Counted from the first letter of the stretch, positions 20,259 through 29,812 are shown. The stretch is 64,000 nt of DNA from Pectobacterium peruviense (GCF_002847345.1 NZ_LXFV01000058.1:22725-86724); one strand, 5' to 3'. The notes: generated by a model not told the origin, from the letters alone. Numbers and translations are program-made.

Positions 20259-21185
20259 TCACGTCTTCACGATCCGGTTAACCAGCCAAATACCTGAACA
20301 TACCAGAATAAGCGCAAAGAAATATTTCCACTCAAGAATGCTCTCATTAAGAAACAGTGCTGACAGCAGTGTGCCAGACACTGGGATGAGGAAATTAAAT
20401 GGTGCAACCATACCGACTCGATTATATTTCAGCAATTGACTCCATAATGAAAAAGCGACGGAAGAGAGCAAAATAAGGTAGCCTAACATCAATACAGCCT
20501 TCCAATCAGGTAGGATAAGTGACCCGCCTGTACAATATCCTGATATTGTTAAAATGATCCCACCAATAGCGAGTTGATAGCCGGTCATGACGGTTGGATC
20601 CATCGTTTGTGATATCCGCTTACCATATATAGTCGATGCAGATAAAATAAATGCGGCAATAACGACAAATCCATCACCTAATAGTGTAAAACTACTATTC
20701 ATTCCATTACTATTGATATTAACTGCCATCACACCAGCGAAACCTAATATACACCCCATTATCTTATTGATATTTAATTTATCATTTTGGTATAAATAGT
20801 GAGCAAGCAGAACACTGAAAAACGTGCTGGTTGCATTCATGATCGAGCCTTTAACACCAGTAGTATAAGCCAGACCGATATAGAAAAAAACATACTGTAA
20901 TGATGTCTGAAATGTTCCCAATATTGTCAGTTGGGCTAACTGCCCACGCTGGAAACGCCCGATAGATCGCCCGCTTAGCACGGCAAGCGCCAGCAACAAC
21001 AGTCCTGCGAACGTGAAGCGATAACCCGCGAAAACGAGTTTTCCAGGAATATCATTATCCGCAATGTGAAACAGCTCATAGCCATTTTTAATTGCCGGAT
21101 AGGCACTCCCCCACAGTAAACAGCATAATGTGGCGATAAAAAAAACAACTTTTTTATCAGAAAAAAAATGCGTGCGTTTTTCCAA
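20259..21185 (-). CDS. DMT-superfamily (EamA-type) transporter
   Basis: Probable inner-membrane exporter of small metabolites. About ten membrane segments form two EamA repeats. The first has FFIATLCCLLWGSAYPAIKN and the YVFFYIGLAYTTGVKGSIMN motif; the second begins near GDGFVVIAAFILSASTIYGK and ends with FFALILVCSGIWLVNRIV. I prefer a TTG start at 21185 because a strong GGAGGG ribosome-binding site lies 7 bases upstream. An in-frame ATG at 21215 (318 aa) has no such site. It is unlinked to the neighbouring motility genes in function, and the substrate is unknown. Confidence 0.85.
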   Translation of the reverse strand: MEKRTHFFSDKKVVFFIATLCCLLWGSAYPAIKNGYELFHIADNDIPGKLVFAGYRFTFAGLLLLALAVLSGRSIGRFQRGQLAQLTILGTFQTSLQYVFFYIGLAYTTGVKGSIMNATSTFFSVLLAHYLYQNDKLNINKIMGCILGFAGVMAVNINSNGMNSSFTLLGDGFVVIAAFILSASTIYGKRISQTMDPTVMTGYQLAIGGIILTISGYCTGGSLILPDWKAVLMLGYLILLSSVAFSLWSQLLKYNRVGMVAPFNFLIPVSGTLLSALFLNESILEWKYFFALILVCSGIWLVNRIVKT

Positions 21186-21355
21186 GAAAAATCCCTCCAA
21201 AGATAGAGCCCACATAATAGCGTTGAACCCCAGACAAATAAAGTTAGGGCATCAGACACTTTATTTTTCATTATCAATCTGTATGATTTCACACCACGTA
21301 ATTTTCTTTTCTTTTTAAAGAGTTAAAAACGTGATCGGGATCGCATCGAATTTGA

Positions 21356-21382
21356 TTAAGGTTTCTCAATATATGCCGATTA
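21356..21382 (+). promoter_or_regulatory. Sigma-28 promoter of the second chemoreceptor
   Basis: TTAA-N15-GCCGATTA. The -10 box matches GCCGATAA at seven of eight positions and the spacing is exact, while the -35 box has one changed base. It lies about 115 bp before the receptor start at 21496, giving a leader of roughly 105 bases. Confidence 0.65.
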
Positions 21383-21495
21383 TCTTTTACATTGGTTGTT
21401 TAGCTAATGGATTGTCATTAATGTAGACAGTAAAGCCTAAACGCCAATGCCGCCGCTAGTGGCATGGTAAATCATAATTTCCTGAGAATGAGCGA

Positions 21496-23217
21496 ATGGA
21501 TATGAAAATAACTTCAAGGTCTGAGCAGCACGTCGAGGCTGGCATGCTGAGCAATTTACGGCTAGTTCCCTTATTCATCATTATTCTGGGTGGTATCATG
21601 CTGTTATTTGCAGCATCTATCGGCACATCCAGCTACTTTTTACAAAGCAGCAATCAGTCATTAGATGACGTTACACAAGAAATCGATACCCGAATGGGGA
21701 TTTCAAACAGTTCCAACCACCTTCGCACTGCACGTTTATTGCTAATTCAGGCAGCGGCAGCGGCACGTATTGGTGACTCTCAGGTCTTCAATGACAACCT
21801 GAAGCAAGCTGAACAACGTCTGGAACAGTCCAAGAAAGCCTTCCTTGTGTATGAAGAACGTTCAGTTAAAACACCTCAAGATATGGCGTTGGACGGCGAT
21901 TTACGCAAATCCTATGATGCTTATGTCAATCAAGGTCTTATGCTGATGCTTACTGCAGCGAAGCAAGGACTGTTTGAGGAGGTCATCACGCTCGAATCTG
22001 AAGAAACCCGTGTTTTAGATTTGGCCTATAACAAATTTTTGCTAGAGGCCGTCTCTTACCGTACGCAAAGAGCGAAAGAATTAAACGAAACGGCGCATAA
22101 AAACGCGCTGCTCGGCTATTCGTTGATGGGAGGTAGCTTTGCTCTTGCCACCATTTTAACGCTTATGACATTTTTCCTTCTGAGAGGGATCCTCATCAAA
22201 CCAATAAATCAGTTGGTCATGAGAATTCAGCGTATTGCGCAGGGCGATCTGACTCAAATGTCAGACCGTTATGGCAAGAATGAAATTGGTACACTCGCTA
22301 GCAATGTTCAACAAATGCAGTCTTCACTGGTTACTACCGTCACTACCGTTCGGGAAAGCGCGGACTCTATTTATCAAGGTTCAACCGAGATCTCATCCGG
22401 TAACACCGACCTCTCCTCTCGCACCGAACAACAAGCCGCAGCGCTTGAACAAACCGCGGCAAGCATGGAGCAATTAACCGCAACCGTGAAGCAGAACTCA
22501 GAAAATGCGCACCACGCAAGCCAACTCGCGGCGAATGCTTCTGGGAAAGCCAAGCAGGGTGGAGACATCGTGGCAAACGTGGTCAACACGATGAACAGCA
22601 TTTCGGGTAGTTCAAAGAAAATCTCTGAAATTACCAGCGTCATTAACAGCATTGCTTTCCAAACTAATATTCTCGCACTTAATGCCGCAGTTGAGGCAGC
22701 CAGAGCGGGAGAACAAGGTCGTGGTTTTGCCGTTGTCGCGAGCGAAGTTCGTAGTCTCGCACAGCGTAGTGCGCAAGCGGCAAAAGAGATCGAAACGCTA
22801 ATTTCCGAATCAGTCAACCTGGTCAACAGTGGTTCTGTTCTGGTTGATAACGCCGGCCAAACCATGAAAGAGATTGTCGATGCCGTCACTAACGTCACCG
22901 ACATCATGGGCGAGATTGCCTCTGCGTCTGACGAACAAAGCCGAGGAATTACTCAGGTCGGTCAGGCAATATCGGAAATGGACAGCGTGACACAGCAGAA
23001 TGCGTCGCTCGTTCAGGAAGCTAGCGCTGCAGCAGCATCGCTGGAAGAGCAAGCAGCATTGCTTACCCGTGCAGTTGCGACATTTAAATTATCCAGCCAT
23101 TTATCAAGCGGTCATTCAGCACCTGCCAGACCGAACGCGCTGGCCGCTAAGGGCCGTTCATCGCTCGCCCTTCCCCGTCAAGCCAATACGGAAAATGGTA
23201 ACTGGGAAACGTTCTAA
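21496..23217 (+). CDS. Methyl-accepting chemotaxis protein (second receptor)
   Basis: Chemoreceptor of 573 residues. The first membrane segment is [20 protein letters not shown] and the periplasmic four-helix domain reaches about residue 205. The second membrane segment ([18 protein letters not shown]), HAMP domain ([20 protein letters not shown]) and signalling coil with the conserved tip ([20 protein letters not shown]) follow. The C-terminal NWETF is the CheR/CheB tether. The signalling half is very like that of the first receptor (12025-13710) while the sensor domains differ, so the ligands probably differ. It is transcribed alone and ends at a strong hairpin. Confidence 0.94.
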   Translation: MDMKITSRSEQHVEAGMLSNLRLVPLFIIILGGIMLLFAASIGTSSYFLQSSNQSLDDVTQEIDTRMGISNSSNHLRTARLLLIQAAAAARIGDSQVFNDNLKQAEQRLEQSKKAFLVYEERSVKTPQDMALDGDLRKSYDAYVNQGLMLMLTAAKQGLFEEVITLESEETRVLDLAYNKFLLEAVSYRTQRAKELNETAHKNALLGYSLMGGSFALATILTLMTFFLLRGILIKPINQLVMRIQRIAQGDLTQMSDRYGKNEIGTLASNVQQMQSSLVTTVTTVRESADSIYQGSTEISSGNTDLSSRTEQQAAALEQTAASMEQLTATVKQNSENAHHASQLAANASGKAKQGGDIVANVVNTMNSISGSSKKISEITSVINSIAFQTNILALNAAVEAARAGEQGRGFAVVASEVRSLAQRSAQAAKEIETLISESVNLVNSGSVLVDNAGQTMKEIVDAVTNVTDIMGEIASASDEQSRGITQVGQAISEMDSVTQQNASLVQEASAAAASLEEQAALLTRAVATFKLSSHLSSGHSAPARPNALAAKGRSSLALPRQANTENGNWETF

Positions 23218-23237
23218 TACTGGATATTAAAAACACT

Positions 23238-23267
23238 GCGAGCATTGTTCACTCGAACAATGCTCGC
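23238..23267. terminator. Terminator hairpin after the second chemoreceptor
   Basis: Perfect 13-bp stem (GCGAGCATTGTTC / GAACAATGCTCGC) with a 4-base loop, 20 bp after the receptor stop. On the minus strand a GTGTTTTTAATA tract follows, so it also ends the convergent small gene. Confidence 0.8.
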
Positions 23268-23285
23268 ATATTGATATATTCGCTT

Positions 23286-23489
23286 TTACTCTTTTATCGG
23301 CAACGTCTTTGGCTCAACAAACGTGCCATCCTTACTATCAACTTCATTGAAAAACCAGATGCCCGCTGGGTAATCCTTTAATGCCACTAAATACATAACC
23401 CCTTCTTGAAATGTATCCACAGCCAGAATCGTCCCTTCCCGGCGCGTCTTCCCATCGGTTTTAACAGTAACCAGATCATTAACTTTCAT
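23286..23489 (-). CDS. Small protein of unknown function (67 aa)
   Basis: I do not recognise this family. The 67-residue product begins [19 protein letters not shown] and is predicted beta-rich ([20 protein letters not shown], then [11 protein letters not shown]), resembling a small SH3-like or KOW-like barrel. There is no signal peptide, membrane segment or cysteine. It is convergent with the chemoreceptor and divergent from the diguanylate cyclase gene. It is probably real because it has a terminator after it, no overlap with other genes and a well-formed protein composition. Confidence 0.7.
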   Translation of the reverse strand: MKVNDLVTVKTDGKTRREGTILAVDTFQEGVMYLVALKDYPAGIWFFNEVDSKDGTFVEPKTLPIKE

Positions 23490-23698
23490 AAATTTATCTC
23501 AAAATAGCTTCTAACATCAAAAAAACAGCATTATCATTGACAACTACGGTAATAATAGTACCTGTATGAAATGATTAATTTTATTTATTTTTAACAACGC
23601 CATGTTGACCCTCTCTGTCATTAAATATCGATTATTCAGGCAAAAATTGATCGTTTCTATCCTAGTACATCCGATATATTCGCAAAAGAGATTAAAAG

Positions 23699-25111
23699 TT
23701 GAACGAACTACTGAACGTTAATGAACAGAGAGATCACGGTGAGTCGGGCTACAATCAAGTCATAACATCAGAATGGACGCAATTGATAGCTACAACCTCA
23801 CAGCAATCTTTTAATCTACTACGCACCCTCGCCGATCAGAAAGCATCCGATTTTGCCGATGAGTTCTACACTTACATGCTCAAAGACCAAGAAGCGTCGC
23901 TTTTTCTTTCCAGCCAGCAAGTCCATGATCGACTCCATGGTTCGATGAGCAAATGGATAGCCGCCATTTTAACGAATACAGGGGACCATCTGGCAGATCT
24001 GATTAGCCATCAAAAGAAAATTGGTCAGATTCATGCACGTATTGGTATTCCTGTCGATCTGGTTGAACGCGGCGCTCGGCGTCTCAAATGGCACCTTTAT
24101 GAAGACATCGCACAGGTGGCAGATGATAAAGCGCTATGCTTCGATGCCATGCGTTTCGCTTCCATTTCGATGGACATCGCCATAGAGATAATGAGTAAAA
24201 CGTATTCTCAATCGCACGATCTGGCAGCCAAGAATGAAGAATCCTATCGGCTATTTTCTATTCTGGAAAATGCCAGTATGGAGAGAGAACGGCAGAATGC
24301 ATCGCTGCTAAATTGGGAAAATGCCTTTATTTTTAGCGTTGCTACCGGTACGCCACTTTCCAGCATCCAGGATTTAAGCGATTCTGATTTTGGCCTGTGG
24401 TTTAACCATAAGGGGAAATCCAGCTTCAGTAACATTCAGGGGATACGTACCATCGCGACAATCATGACTGAAACCGATGAGTACATCCGCAACTATAGTC
24501 ATACAGCACTATTGACGCAGCAGGATTACGCACCGCTACTTAAAGCGGTCAGAAGTAAAATCTATAAAATAAATATGCTGTTGGGATCGCTATTTGACGA
24601 AGTTCAAAAACTGGAGAGTGGCAAGGATACATTGACCCTTCTGCTAAACCGCCGCTTCCTGCCAACGATTCTTCGACACGAAATATCGCTGACAATGCAT
24701 TCAAATACGCCGCTCAGCATCGCTATGATTGATATTGACCACTTTAAATCCGTCAATGACACCTATGGTCATGCCGCTGGCGACAACATCCTGAAAAGGA
24801 TTGCAGAGATTCTGTATGAGAGCACGCGAAACAGCGACTATGTGTTCCGTTATGGCGGGGAAGAATTCCTGATCGTACTCATTGAGACACCTAAAGTTGC
24901 CGCTCACACCATCATCGAACGGCTGAGAAAGAAAATCGAGAATCACTCTATCCATCTTCAAAACGGTGAAAGCGTCAAGATGACCATCAGCGCAGGCATC
25001 GCCGTGTATAGCGGTCATCCAGATTATGAGTGCCTAATAAAGGCTGCGGACGATGCACTCTATCAGGCCAAAGCCAACGGCAGAAACAGGATCGAATACG
25101 CGCCGGAATAG
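23699..25111 (+). CDS. Globin-coupled haem sensor diguanylate cyclase (DosC-like)
   Basis: Makes the second messenger c-di-GMP from GTP, probably under oxygen control. The 470-residue product has an N-terminal sensor globin (about residues 25-185) with proximal His112 (QIHARIGIPVDLVERG) and distal Tyr57 (DEFYTYML). The spacing between these residues is the same as in E. coli DosC. A middle helical domain follows (about 190-310, with DFGLWFNHKGK), then a GGDEF domain with the active motif GGEEF (about residue 386) and an RxxD inhibitory site (RNSD) before it. The start is TTG at 23699; no in-frame ATG occurs before the globin core. The product is cytoplasmic. No partner phosphodiesterase gene is adjacent. 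Confidence 0.92.
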   Translation: MNELLNVNEQRDHGESGYNQVITSEWTQLIATTSQQSFNLLRTLADQKASDFADEFYTYMLKDQEASLFLSSQQVHDRLHGSMSKWIAAILTNTGDHLADLISHQKKIGQIHARIGIPVDLVERGARRLKWHLYEDIAQVADDKALCFDAMRFASISMDIAIEIMSKTYSQSHDLAAKNEESYRLFSILENASMERERQNASLLNWENAFIFSVATGTPLSSIQDLSDSDFGLWFNHKGKSSFSNIQGIRTIATIMTETDEYIRNYSHTALLTQQDYAPLLKAVRSKIYKINMLLGSLFDEVQKLESGKDTLTLLLNRRFLPTILRHEISLTMHSNTPLSIAMIDIDHFKSVNDTYGHAAGDNILKRIAEILYESTRNSDYVFRYGGEEFLIVLIETPKVAAHTIIERLRKKIENHSIHLQNGESVKMTISAGIAVYSGHPDYECLIKAADDALYQAKANGRNRIEYAPE

Positions 25112-25483
25112 CTATCCCGTCTTAATGGCAAACCTGCATTCAGCCCACATCAGAAAAAGAATAGCGCCCTATTCATCATCGCAGGTTTGCATCGTGTCCC
25201 TAACCCAACGGATGAATCTTCCTCATTATTAGACAAATTCTTTTTTTCTCGCACACCGATCTCAATCCGTCGGCCAGAGAGATTTGCACACGCCAGCAAG
25301 GACATAAAGCGAGTTTGTTTTGAGAGTGTGAGCTAGAGAAGGTAAAAGTGAATGCTCGGAAAAATACAACATGATAAAAATAGTGAGTTAGAAAAAAGCC
25401 ATTTTTAACACGTGGCTTTCATATATAGCTTTATGCAGGAAAAAATCGAAACAACCATTAACTTACTTATTTTATTACATAAT
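25112..25483. other. 372-bp gap between the diguanylate cyclase gene and tRNA-Ser, no gene seen
   Basis: The only visible structure is a 10-bp perfect inverted repeat, GCAAACCTGC (25128-25137) and GCAGGTTTGC (25181-25190), with a 43-base interval just after the cyclase gene. It may act as a terminator stem. The rest is A/T-rich with no convincing reading frame. Confidence 0.5.
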
Positions 25484-25573
25484 TGGCGGAGAGAGGGGGA
25501 TTTGAACCCCCGGTGGAGTTACCCCCACTCCAGTTTTCGAGACTGGTCCGTTCAGCCGCTCCGGCATCTCTCC
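25484..25573 (-). tRNA. serU: tRNA-Ser (anticodon CGA)
   Basis: A 90-base class II tRNA including an encoded CCA. The 7-bp acceptor stem is GGAGAGA paired with TCTCTCC. The anticodon stem is CCAGT/ACTGG around loop CTCGAAA, giving anticodon CGA, and a long variable arm (GGAGT...ACTCC) follows. The T arm is GGGGG-TTCAAAT-CCCCC. The position next to mtfA and tRNA-Asn matches the serU-asn neighbourhood of E. coli. Confidence 0.96.
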
Positions 25574-25667
25574 GTTTAAGCTGTTGCCATGATGCCCGTT
25601 TTTGCGGCATGTTAACAGCACCCGCCCTCGCCTTTAAATTCAAGTGACGACTTAACGAGCAATAGCA

Positions 25668-26465
25668 ATGATTAAATGGCCGTGGAATAACACTCAACCT
25701 CAGGTGCAGACGCTTGAACATTGGCAAGCTGCAATTTCGATCCCGCTTCTCGCGCCCTTAAGCGACGAGGAACACCAGAAACTCGTCGCCCTTGCCGATC
25801 AGTTTCTGAAACAAAAGCGCTTGATTCCGTTACAGGAACTGCTATTGACAGACATCATGCAGCAGCGCATCGCTCTGCTGTTTTCTCTGCCAGTGTTGTC
25901 GCTGGGAATGGATGCGCTGGATGGCTTCCATGAGGTTCTGATTTATCCCGGCCCGTTCATTGTCGAGGAAGAGTGGCAAGACGACATCGGACTCGTGCAT
26001 AAGGGGAAGATGGTGCAATCAGGGCAAAGCTGGGATCAGGGACCAATTGTCCTCAACTGGCAGGAAGTGCAGGACTCTTTCGACCTCTCCGGTTTCAACC
26101 TCGTCATTCATGAAGTCGCACACAAGCTGGATATTCGCAGTAGCGGTGAAGCAACCGGCGTTCCCTTGATTCCACTACGCGATATTACTGTCTGGGAACA
26201 GCACCTGCACGCCGCAATGGATGCCTTACAGGAAGAAATCGATTTGGTAGGAGAAGATGCCGCTAGCATGGATCCTTACGCCGTCCACGATCCAGCAGAA
26301 TGCTTTGCGGTGCTGTCGGAATATTTCTTCAGCGCCCCTGAGCTTCTCGAAGAGCGCTTCCCCGATCTGTATCGCTGCTTCCAAAAATTCTATCGACAAG
26401 ATCCGCTCGCCCGACTAAAAAGCTGGCAAAGTAGCATCGACTACCGTGCACCATCCATTTACTAA
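25668..26465 (+). CDS. mtfA: Mlc titration factor MtfA (zinc peptidase)
   Basis: MtfA is a cytosolic zinc peptidase that binds the glucose repressor Mlc and so relieves repression of ptsG. The 265-residue product has the HExxH zinc motif in [15 protein letters not shown] (about residue 148), and further acidic residues in [15 protein letters not shown] near residue 205-220 that can supply the third ligand. Length equals the E. coli protein. It is flanked by tRNA-Ser and tRNA-Asn as in other enterobacteria, so this is conserved backbone DNA. Confidence 0.94.
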   Translation: MIKWPWNNTQPQVQTLEHWQAAISIPLLAPLSDEEHQKLVALADQFLKQKRLIPLQELLLTDIMQQRIALLFSLPVLSLGMDALDGFHEVLIYPGPFIVEEEWQDDIGLVHKGKMVQSGQSWDQGPIVLNWQEVQDSFDLSGFNLVIHEVAHKLDIRSSGEATGVPLIPLRDITVWEQHLHAAMDALQEEIDLVGEDAASMDPYAVHDPAECFAVLSEYFFSAPELLEERFPDLYRCFQKFYRQDPLARLKSWQSSIDYRAPSIY

Positions 26466-26576
26466 CTCATAAAAAAAACAATAAATTGTACATAGCCTAA
26501 ACAGTCAGACGAGAAAGCTGATTTTGCCGTTGACAGTACCGCGGGTGCCGGATATCATCCGCCCCGTTCACACGAT

Positions 26577-26652
26577 TCCTCTGTAGTTCAGTCGGTAGAA
26601 CGGCGGACTGTTAATCCGTATGTCACTGGTTCGAGTCCAGTCAGAGGAGCCA
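26577..26652 (+). tRNA. tRNA-Asn (anticodon GUU)
   Basis: A 76-base tRNA with encoded CCA. The acceptor stem is TCCTCTG/CAGAGGA. The anticodon stem-loop GGACT-GTTAATCC gives anticodon GTT, and the T arm is CTGGTTCGAGTCCAG. tRNA-Asn genes are well known insertion points for genomic islands, and an integrase remnant follows here. Confidence 0.97.
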
Positions 26653-26660
26653 AATTTAGG

Positions 26661-26692
26661 AAATCCCGCTTAAGGAAACTTAAGCGGGATTT
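26661..26692 (+). terminator. Rho-independent terminator after tRNA-Asn
   Basis: Perfect 14-bp stem (AAATCCCGCTTAAG / CTTAAGCGGGATTT) with a GAAA tetraloop, followed by TTGCTTTT. It starts 9 bp after the tRNA. Confidence 0.93.
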
Positions 26693-26827
26693 TTGCTTTT
26701 CAGCACTTTGTTTAATAAATTCATGTGCAAAGCGTCCTAAACGCGCATTCCGTTTTCGTCCCCACATTAGAAGAATGAGGTGGTCAGATTTGGGGTCAGG
26801 TTGGTTCGATGACGGAGTGACCCCCAC

Positions 26828-26932
26828 ATGTCTCTTAACGACTCAAAAATCCACAACGTAAAACCACCCGCAAAACCCTTCAACATTTCCGATTCTCACG
26901 GTCTGTACCTGCTGGTTAATCTAGGCGGTTAA
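26828..26932 (+). pseudogene. Truncated P4-type tyrosine integrase (N-terminal stub)
   Basis: A 34-codon frame, MSLNDSKIHNVKPPAKPFN then ISDSHGLYLLVNLGG and a stop. It matches the start of P4-family integrases (typically MSLTDTKI..AKP....DGHGLYLLV). The rest of the roughly 400-residue enzyme, including the catalytic Arg-His-Arg-Tyr domain, is absent. It lies 175 bp downstream of tRNA-Asn in the orientation expected for an island integrase. It is evidence of a past integration event, followed by deletion. Confidence 0.82.
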
Positions 26933-27186
26933 CACCTCTGGTGCCTATACTGAGGTTTTTGCTGCTCTTTAGGTATCCAATCAGCACCGATTTTAGAAGA
27001 CAGAATTGAGGGCAAACTTACTGAACAGCGTTACTGAACAAAAGGAGAGATCAAAGAGATCGACACGCCTTTAAACCGCAGCTAAACGGGCCTTCAGTTA
27101 CCGTTGAAGCCGGAATGAATACCTGATATTTATCGAGCGGCTTTGCATGAAAATACATCATCAAACACCAACCAAGGTTAACAAAA
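26933..27186. other. Non-coding tract after the integrase stub
   Basis: No recognisable gene. Sequence between the integrase stub and the hydrolase gene, probably residual island DNA. I did not find a second copy of the tRNA-Asn 3' end that would mark the far attachment site within the window. Confidence 0.45.
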
Positions 27187-28359
27187 ATGCGACACCACTC
27201 TATGGCCAGCCTTACCAGAGTAATCGTCACCACTGCATTGTTTTGTACCGCCTTTTCTTCCATCGCCGCACCACAGAATGTTTCCCTAAAAAATCAGCAA
27301 TTCGAGGGTCTGATCAGAGAACCGCTTACGTTGCAGGTAACACTGGATAATGGTACTCCAGCGATATTGGATGCATTTGTTACCCGGCCAGTTGGCCAAA
27401 CAAAACTCCCTGTGGTGGTGATCACTAACGGTACCGTTGGCACTGCCGAGTTTGATCGCTGGGAACTGAATCCAAACCGCGAATCGTCAACTACGCTTGC
27501 CTTTGCACGCCACGGTTATGCTGCCGTTAGCGTATTGCGCGAAGGATACGGCTATTCAAGTGGTGGGGCTGAATATTTAGGCGGTTCCTGCAAGCAGCCG
27601 CTGCATAAACTGGCAGGTGAAAAAGACACCAGAGATATGCTGGCTGCGCTTGAGGCAATAAGACGCCAGCCTTGGGCCTCTGCGGATCAAGCGATCCTAG
27701 CAGGGATGTCAGCAGGCGGTTTTGCCGTTCTGGCAACCAGCGCGGCAAACCCTCCTGGCGTTCAGGCTATAATCAATTTTGACGGCGGCAGAGGTTCCAT
27801 CGACGGCAAATCACTTTGTGATAGAGCCGGTCTGATTAATGCCTTCACCACTTATGGCGTAACCGCGCGCATCCCTTCCCTGTGGCTCTATTCCAGCAAT
27901 GATCAATCTTTCACGCCCAAAATGGGCAGAGCATTTTATGAAGCCTACCGGAGTGGTGGAGGTAACGCTGAATTTATTGAAATGCCAGCTTTTGGAAAAA
28001 ATGGGCACGTTTTTATGGATACGGCTCCAGAGAATTTCTGGTGGAAACGCGTAGCTGACTTCCTTGCAGAGCAACACTTGCCATTCGAGGAAGTCGTAAC
28101 GTTGCCGTTAACACATCTCGTTTCCCCCGCAACCCTTAATAACCTCGCAGGCAAAAAGGCGTTCAGAAACTATGAAACAGCACGGCTTTATGAGAAAGCG
28201 TTTGCGACGGGTAAAGATGGGGCATGGGGAACAGCATACTGGGCGCGAACCGGTAGTGAGGCGGCTAACATAGCGGTTAAGAACTGCGAAAAATTCCAGC
28301 CTAAAGATGCCACCAGTTGCACGGCATATGCCATCAATGATGAGGTTGTAGCAGAGTAA
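27187..28359 (+). CDS. Secreted alpha/beta hydrolase (dienelactone-hydrolase-like)
   Basis: Probable periplasmic or secreted esterase/hydrolase of unknown substrate. The 390-residue product has a signal peptide (SLTRVIVTTALFCTAFSSIA, cleavage near IAAPQ). The alpha/beta hydrolase core carries the nucleophile elbow GMSAGG (in ILAGMSAGGFAVLATS), a probable catalytic Asp in SLWLYSSNDQSFTP and His in FGKNGHVFMDTAPENF. A C-terminal part of about 90 residues (from PLTHLVSPATLNN) lies beyond the core. It stands alone after the tRNA-Asn integrase stub, so it may be island cargo. Two in-frame ATGs are near the start (27187 and five codons later). Confidence 0.8.
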   Translation: MRHHSMASLTRVIVTTALFCTAFSSIAAPQNVSLKNQQFEGLIREPLTLQVTLDNGTPAILDAFVTRPVGQTKLPVVVITNGTVGTAEFDRWELNPNRESSTTLAFARHGYAAVSVLREGYGYSSGGAEYLGGSCKQPLHKLAGEKDTRDMLAALEAIRRQPWASADQAILAGMSAGGFAVLATSAANPPGVQAIINFDGGRGSIDGKSLCDRAGLINAFTTYGVTARIPSLWLYSSNDQSFTPKMGRAFYEAYRSGGGNAEFIEMPAFGKNGHVFMDTAPENFWWKRVADFLAEQHLPFEEVVTLPLTHLVSPATLNNLAGKKAFRNYETARLYEKAFATGKDGAWGTAYWARTGSEAANIAVKNCEKFQPKDATSCTAYAINDEVVAE

Positions 28360-28371
28360 ATCGGCCATGAA

Positions 28372-28398
28372 ATCGGGAACCCCTTCGGGGTTTCCGAT
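28372..28398 (+). terminator. Hairpin after the hydrolase gene
   Basis: Stem of ATCGG/CCGAT continued by AACCC/GGGTT around a CTTCG loop, 13 bp after the stop. A UUCG-type loop makes it stable, but no T-run follows. Confidence 0.55.
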
Positions 28399-28448
28399 GC
28401 GGTGAATACGGGCTTAAAGCCTGAGAAACTTATACTTAGGCCGGATAG

Positions 28449-29693
28449 TTAAACGCCCACTTTATTCACACTTGCCTGTGAGCGACAGCGAAACAATACC
28501 AGTGCAACCAGACACGCCGTTGCCTGTATACCGCCCAGCGTGGTGACAGCGGGAAACGTCAGTACCGAGCCGAGCCAGGTTGTCATCGCAGCCATTCCCA
28601 TCGTCAAAAAACCAAGCAGAGCAGATGCCAAGCCAGCTTCTTTCCCAAAGGGGCCCATTGTAATCGCCGTTCCCAGTGGGTTGGCTAAGCCCATTCCCCA
28701 GAGGAACACGACCATGGACAAGGTGTACCAGCTCAAACTCGGTGCTTCCGGCCCAACCAGTAGCAAGCTTCCACCGACTAACGCGGTAGTGAGCCCCACC
28801 GAAGCAATCCTTCGTGGACCATAACGGCGAGCCAGTCGCGGTGCAGCCATGCCTGCCCCAAAGACAACAAATACGGTGGAAGCAAAGTACAGTCCAGCCT
28901 GGAGCGATGATAGGCCAATCCCACTCATCAGAATCGCTGGTGCCGCACCGAAAGAAGCAAATAATCCGCTCATCAACAGACTCATCGACAGTGCCGGAAG
29001 GATAAATTTCCCGTCCAATCCCAACCGTCCATAGGCAAGTAGTACGCCTGAAATGGAATGCGGGGCACGGCGTTCAGCGGGGTGTGTTTCCCCCAGCCCG
29101 TGAGCATAAAACACCGCGATGATAAAGGCGGCAAGCCCCACCAGTATAAAGATCGCTCGCCACCCTAATGTGGTGGTCAGTACACTCCCCATCAACGGTG
29201 AGAATCCGGGGGCAGCAGCCGTCGCGATCATCGTCAGAGACAGCGCACGCGCCAGTGTTTCACCTTCAAACAAATCACGTGCAATCGCGCGCGCTAACAC
29301 CGCAGCAGCGCATATACCCAGCGCCTGGATGACTCTTCCTACGATCAGCGTGTCAAGTGAACCGGCAAGGCCGCCAACTACCGTGCCAACGATGAATAGT
29401 GATAGTCCCCCCAAGACGAGCGTCTTGCGTCCGTAGCGATCCGACAGCGGACCAACCACCAGCTGAGCTAGCGCGAAGGTAATGAAAAAACTGGAAAGCG
29501 TCAGGCCAAGTTCGCGTGCGGACGCCCCGAGCTGCTCCCCAATCTCTGGAAATGCTGGAAGGATGATGTTTGTGGACAAGATGCTAATAGCCGAAAGACC
29601 TGCCAATAATGCGACAATTTTTCCGGTTAATCGTGGGCCTTCTGGGGTGTGAGGCTTTGCCATCATTTTAGTGGGTTTACTTTCAGTGCTCAT
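28449..29693 (-). CDS. MFS drug efflux transporter, Bcr/CflA type
   Basis: Inner-membrane proton-coupled drug pump with about twelve membrane segments. It carries the MFS motif A GPLSDRYGRK (between segments 2 and 3), motif B in LIVGRVIQALGICAAAVLAR and motif C in SLTMIATAAAPGFSPLMGSV, all as in Bcr/CflA transporters. I place the start at the ATG at 29693 (MSTESKPTK, 414 aa), preceded by GAGGTAACC; a longer frame to 29747 exists. It is followed on the same strand by no other gene and is 120 bp from the end of the RND pump gene. Confidence 0.88.
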   Translation of the reverse strand: MSTESKPTKMMAKPHTPEGPRLTGKIVALLAGLSAISILSTNIILPAFPEIGEQLGASARELGLTLSSFFITFALAQLVVGPLSDRYGRKTLVLGGLSLFIVGTVVGGLAGSLDTLIVGRVIQALGICAAAVLARAIARDLFEGETLARALSLTMIATAAAPGFSPLMGSVLTTTLGWRAIFILVGLAAFIIAVFYAHGLGETHPAERRAPHSISGVLLAYGRLGLDGKFILPALSMSLLMSGLFASFGAAPAILMSGIGLSSLQAGLYFASTVFVVFGAGMAAPRLARRYGPRRIASVGLTTALVGGSLLLVGPEAPSLSWYTLSMVVFLWGMGLANPLGTAITMGPFGKEAGLASALLGFLTMGMAAMTTWLGSVLTFPAVTTLGGIQATACLVALVLFRCRSQASVNKVGV

Positions 29694-29812
29694 GGTTACC
29701 TCAACAGCAATGACTGGCGTGAAAATAGGTTCCACGCCAGCAGGCACAAAAATGTAGAGAGGGATCGCTACAATGTATTGTTATTACCGATCATTTTCTG
29801 TATCAGCACCGT

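Noticed and set aside
21431..21458. TAAAGCC...GCCGCC as a sigma-28 promoter for the second chemoreceptor
   Set aside because: Spacing is wrong and the -10 box is poor; the site at 21356-21382 fits better.
25467..25727. Minus-strand frame of 86 residues across tRNA-Ser
   Set aside because: It runs over the tRNA-Ser gene and into mtfA; the C-terminus is a translated tRNA.
26588..26827. 79-residue minus-strand frame ending in LTGLEPVTYGLTVRRSTD
   Set aside because: It is the antisense translation of tRNA-Asn and its terminator, a common false gene call.
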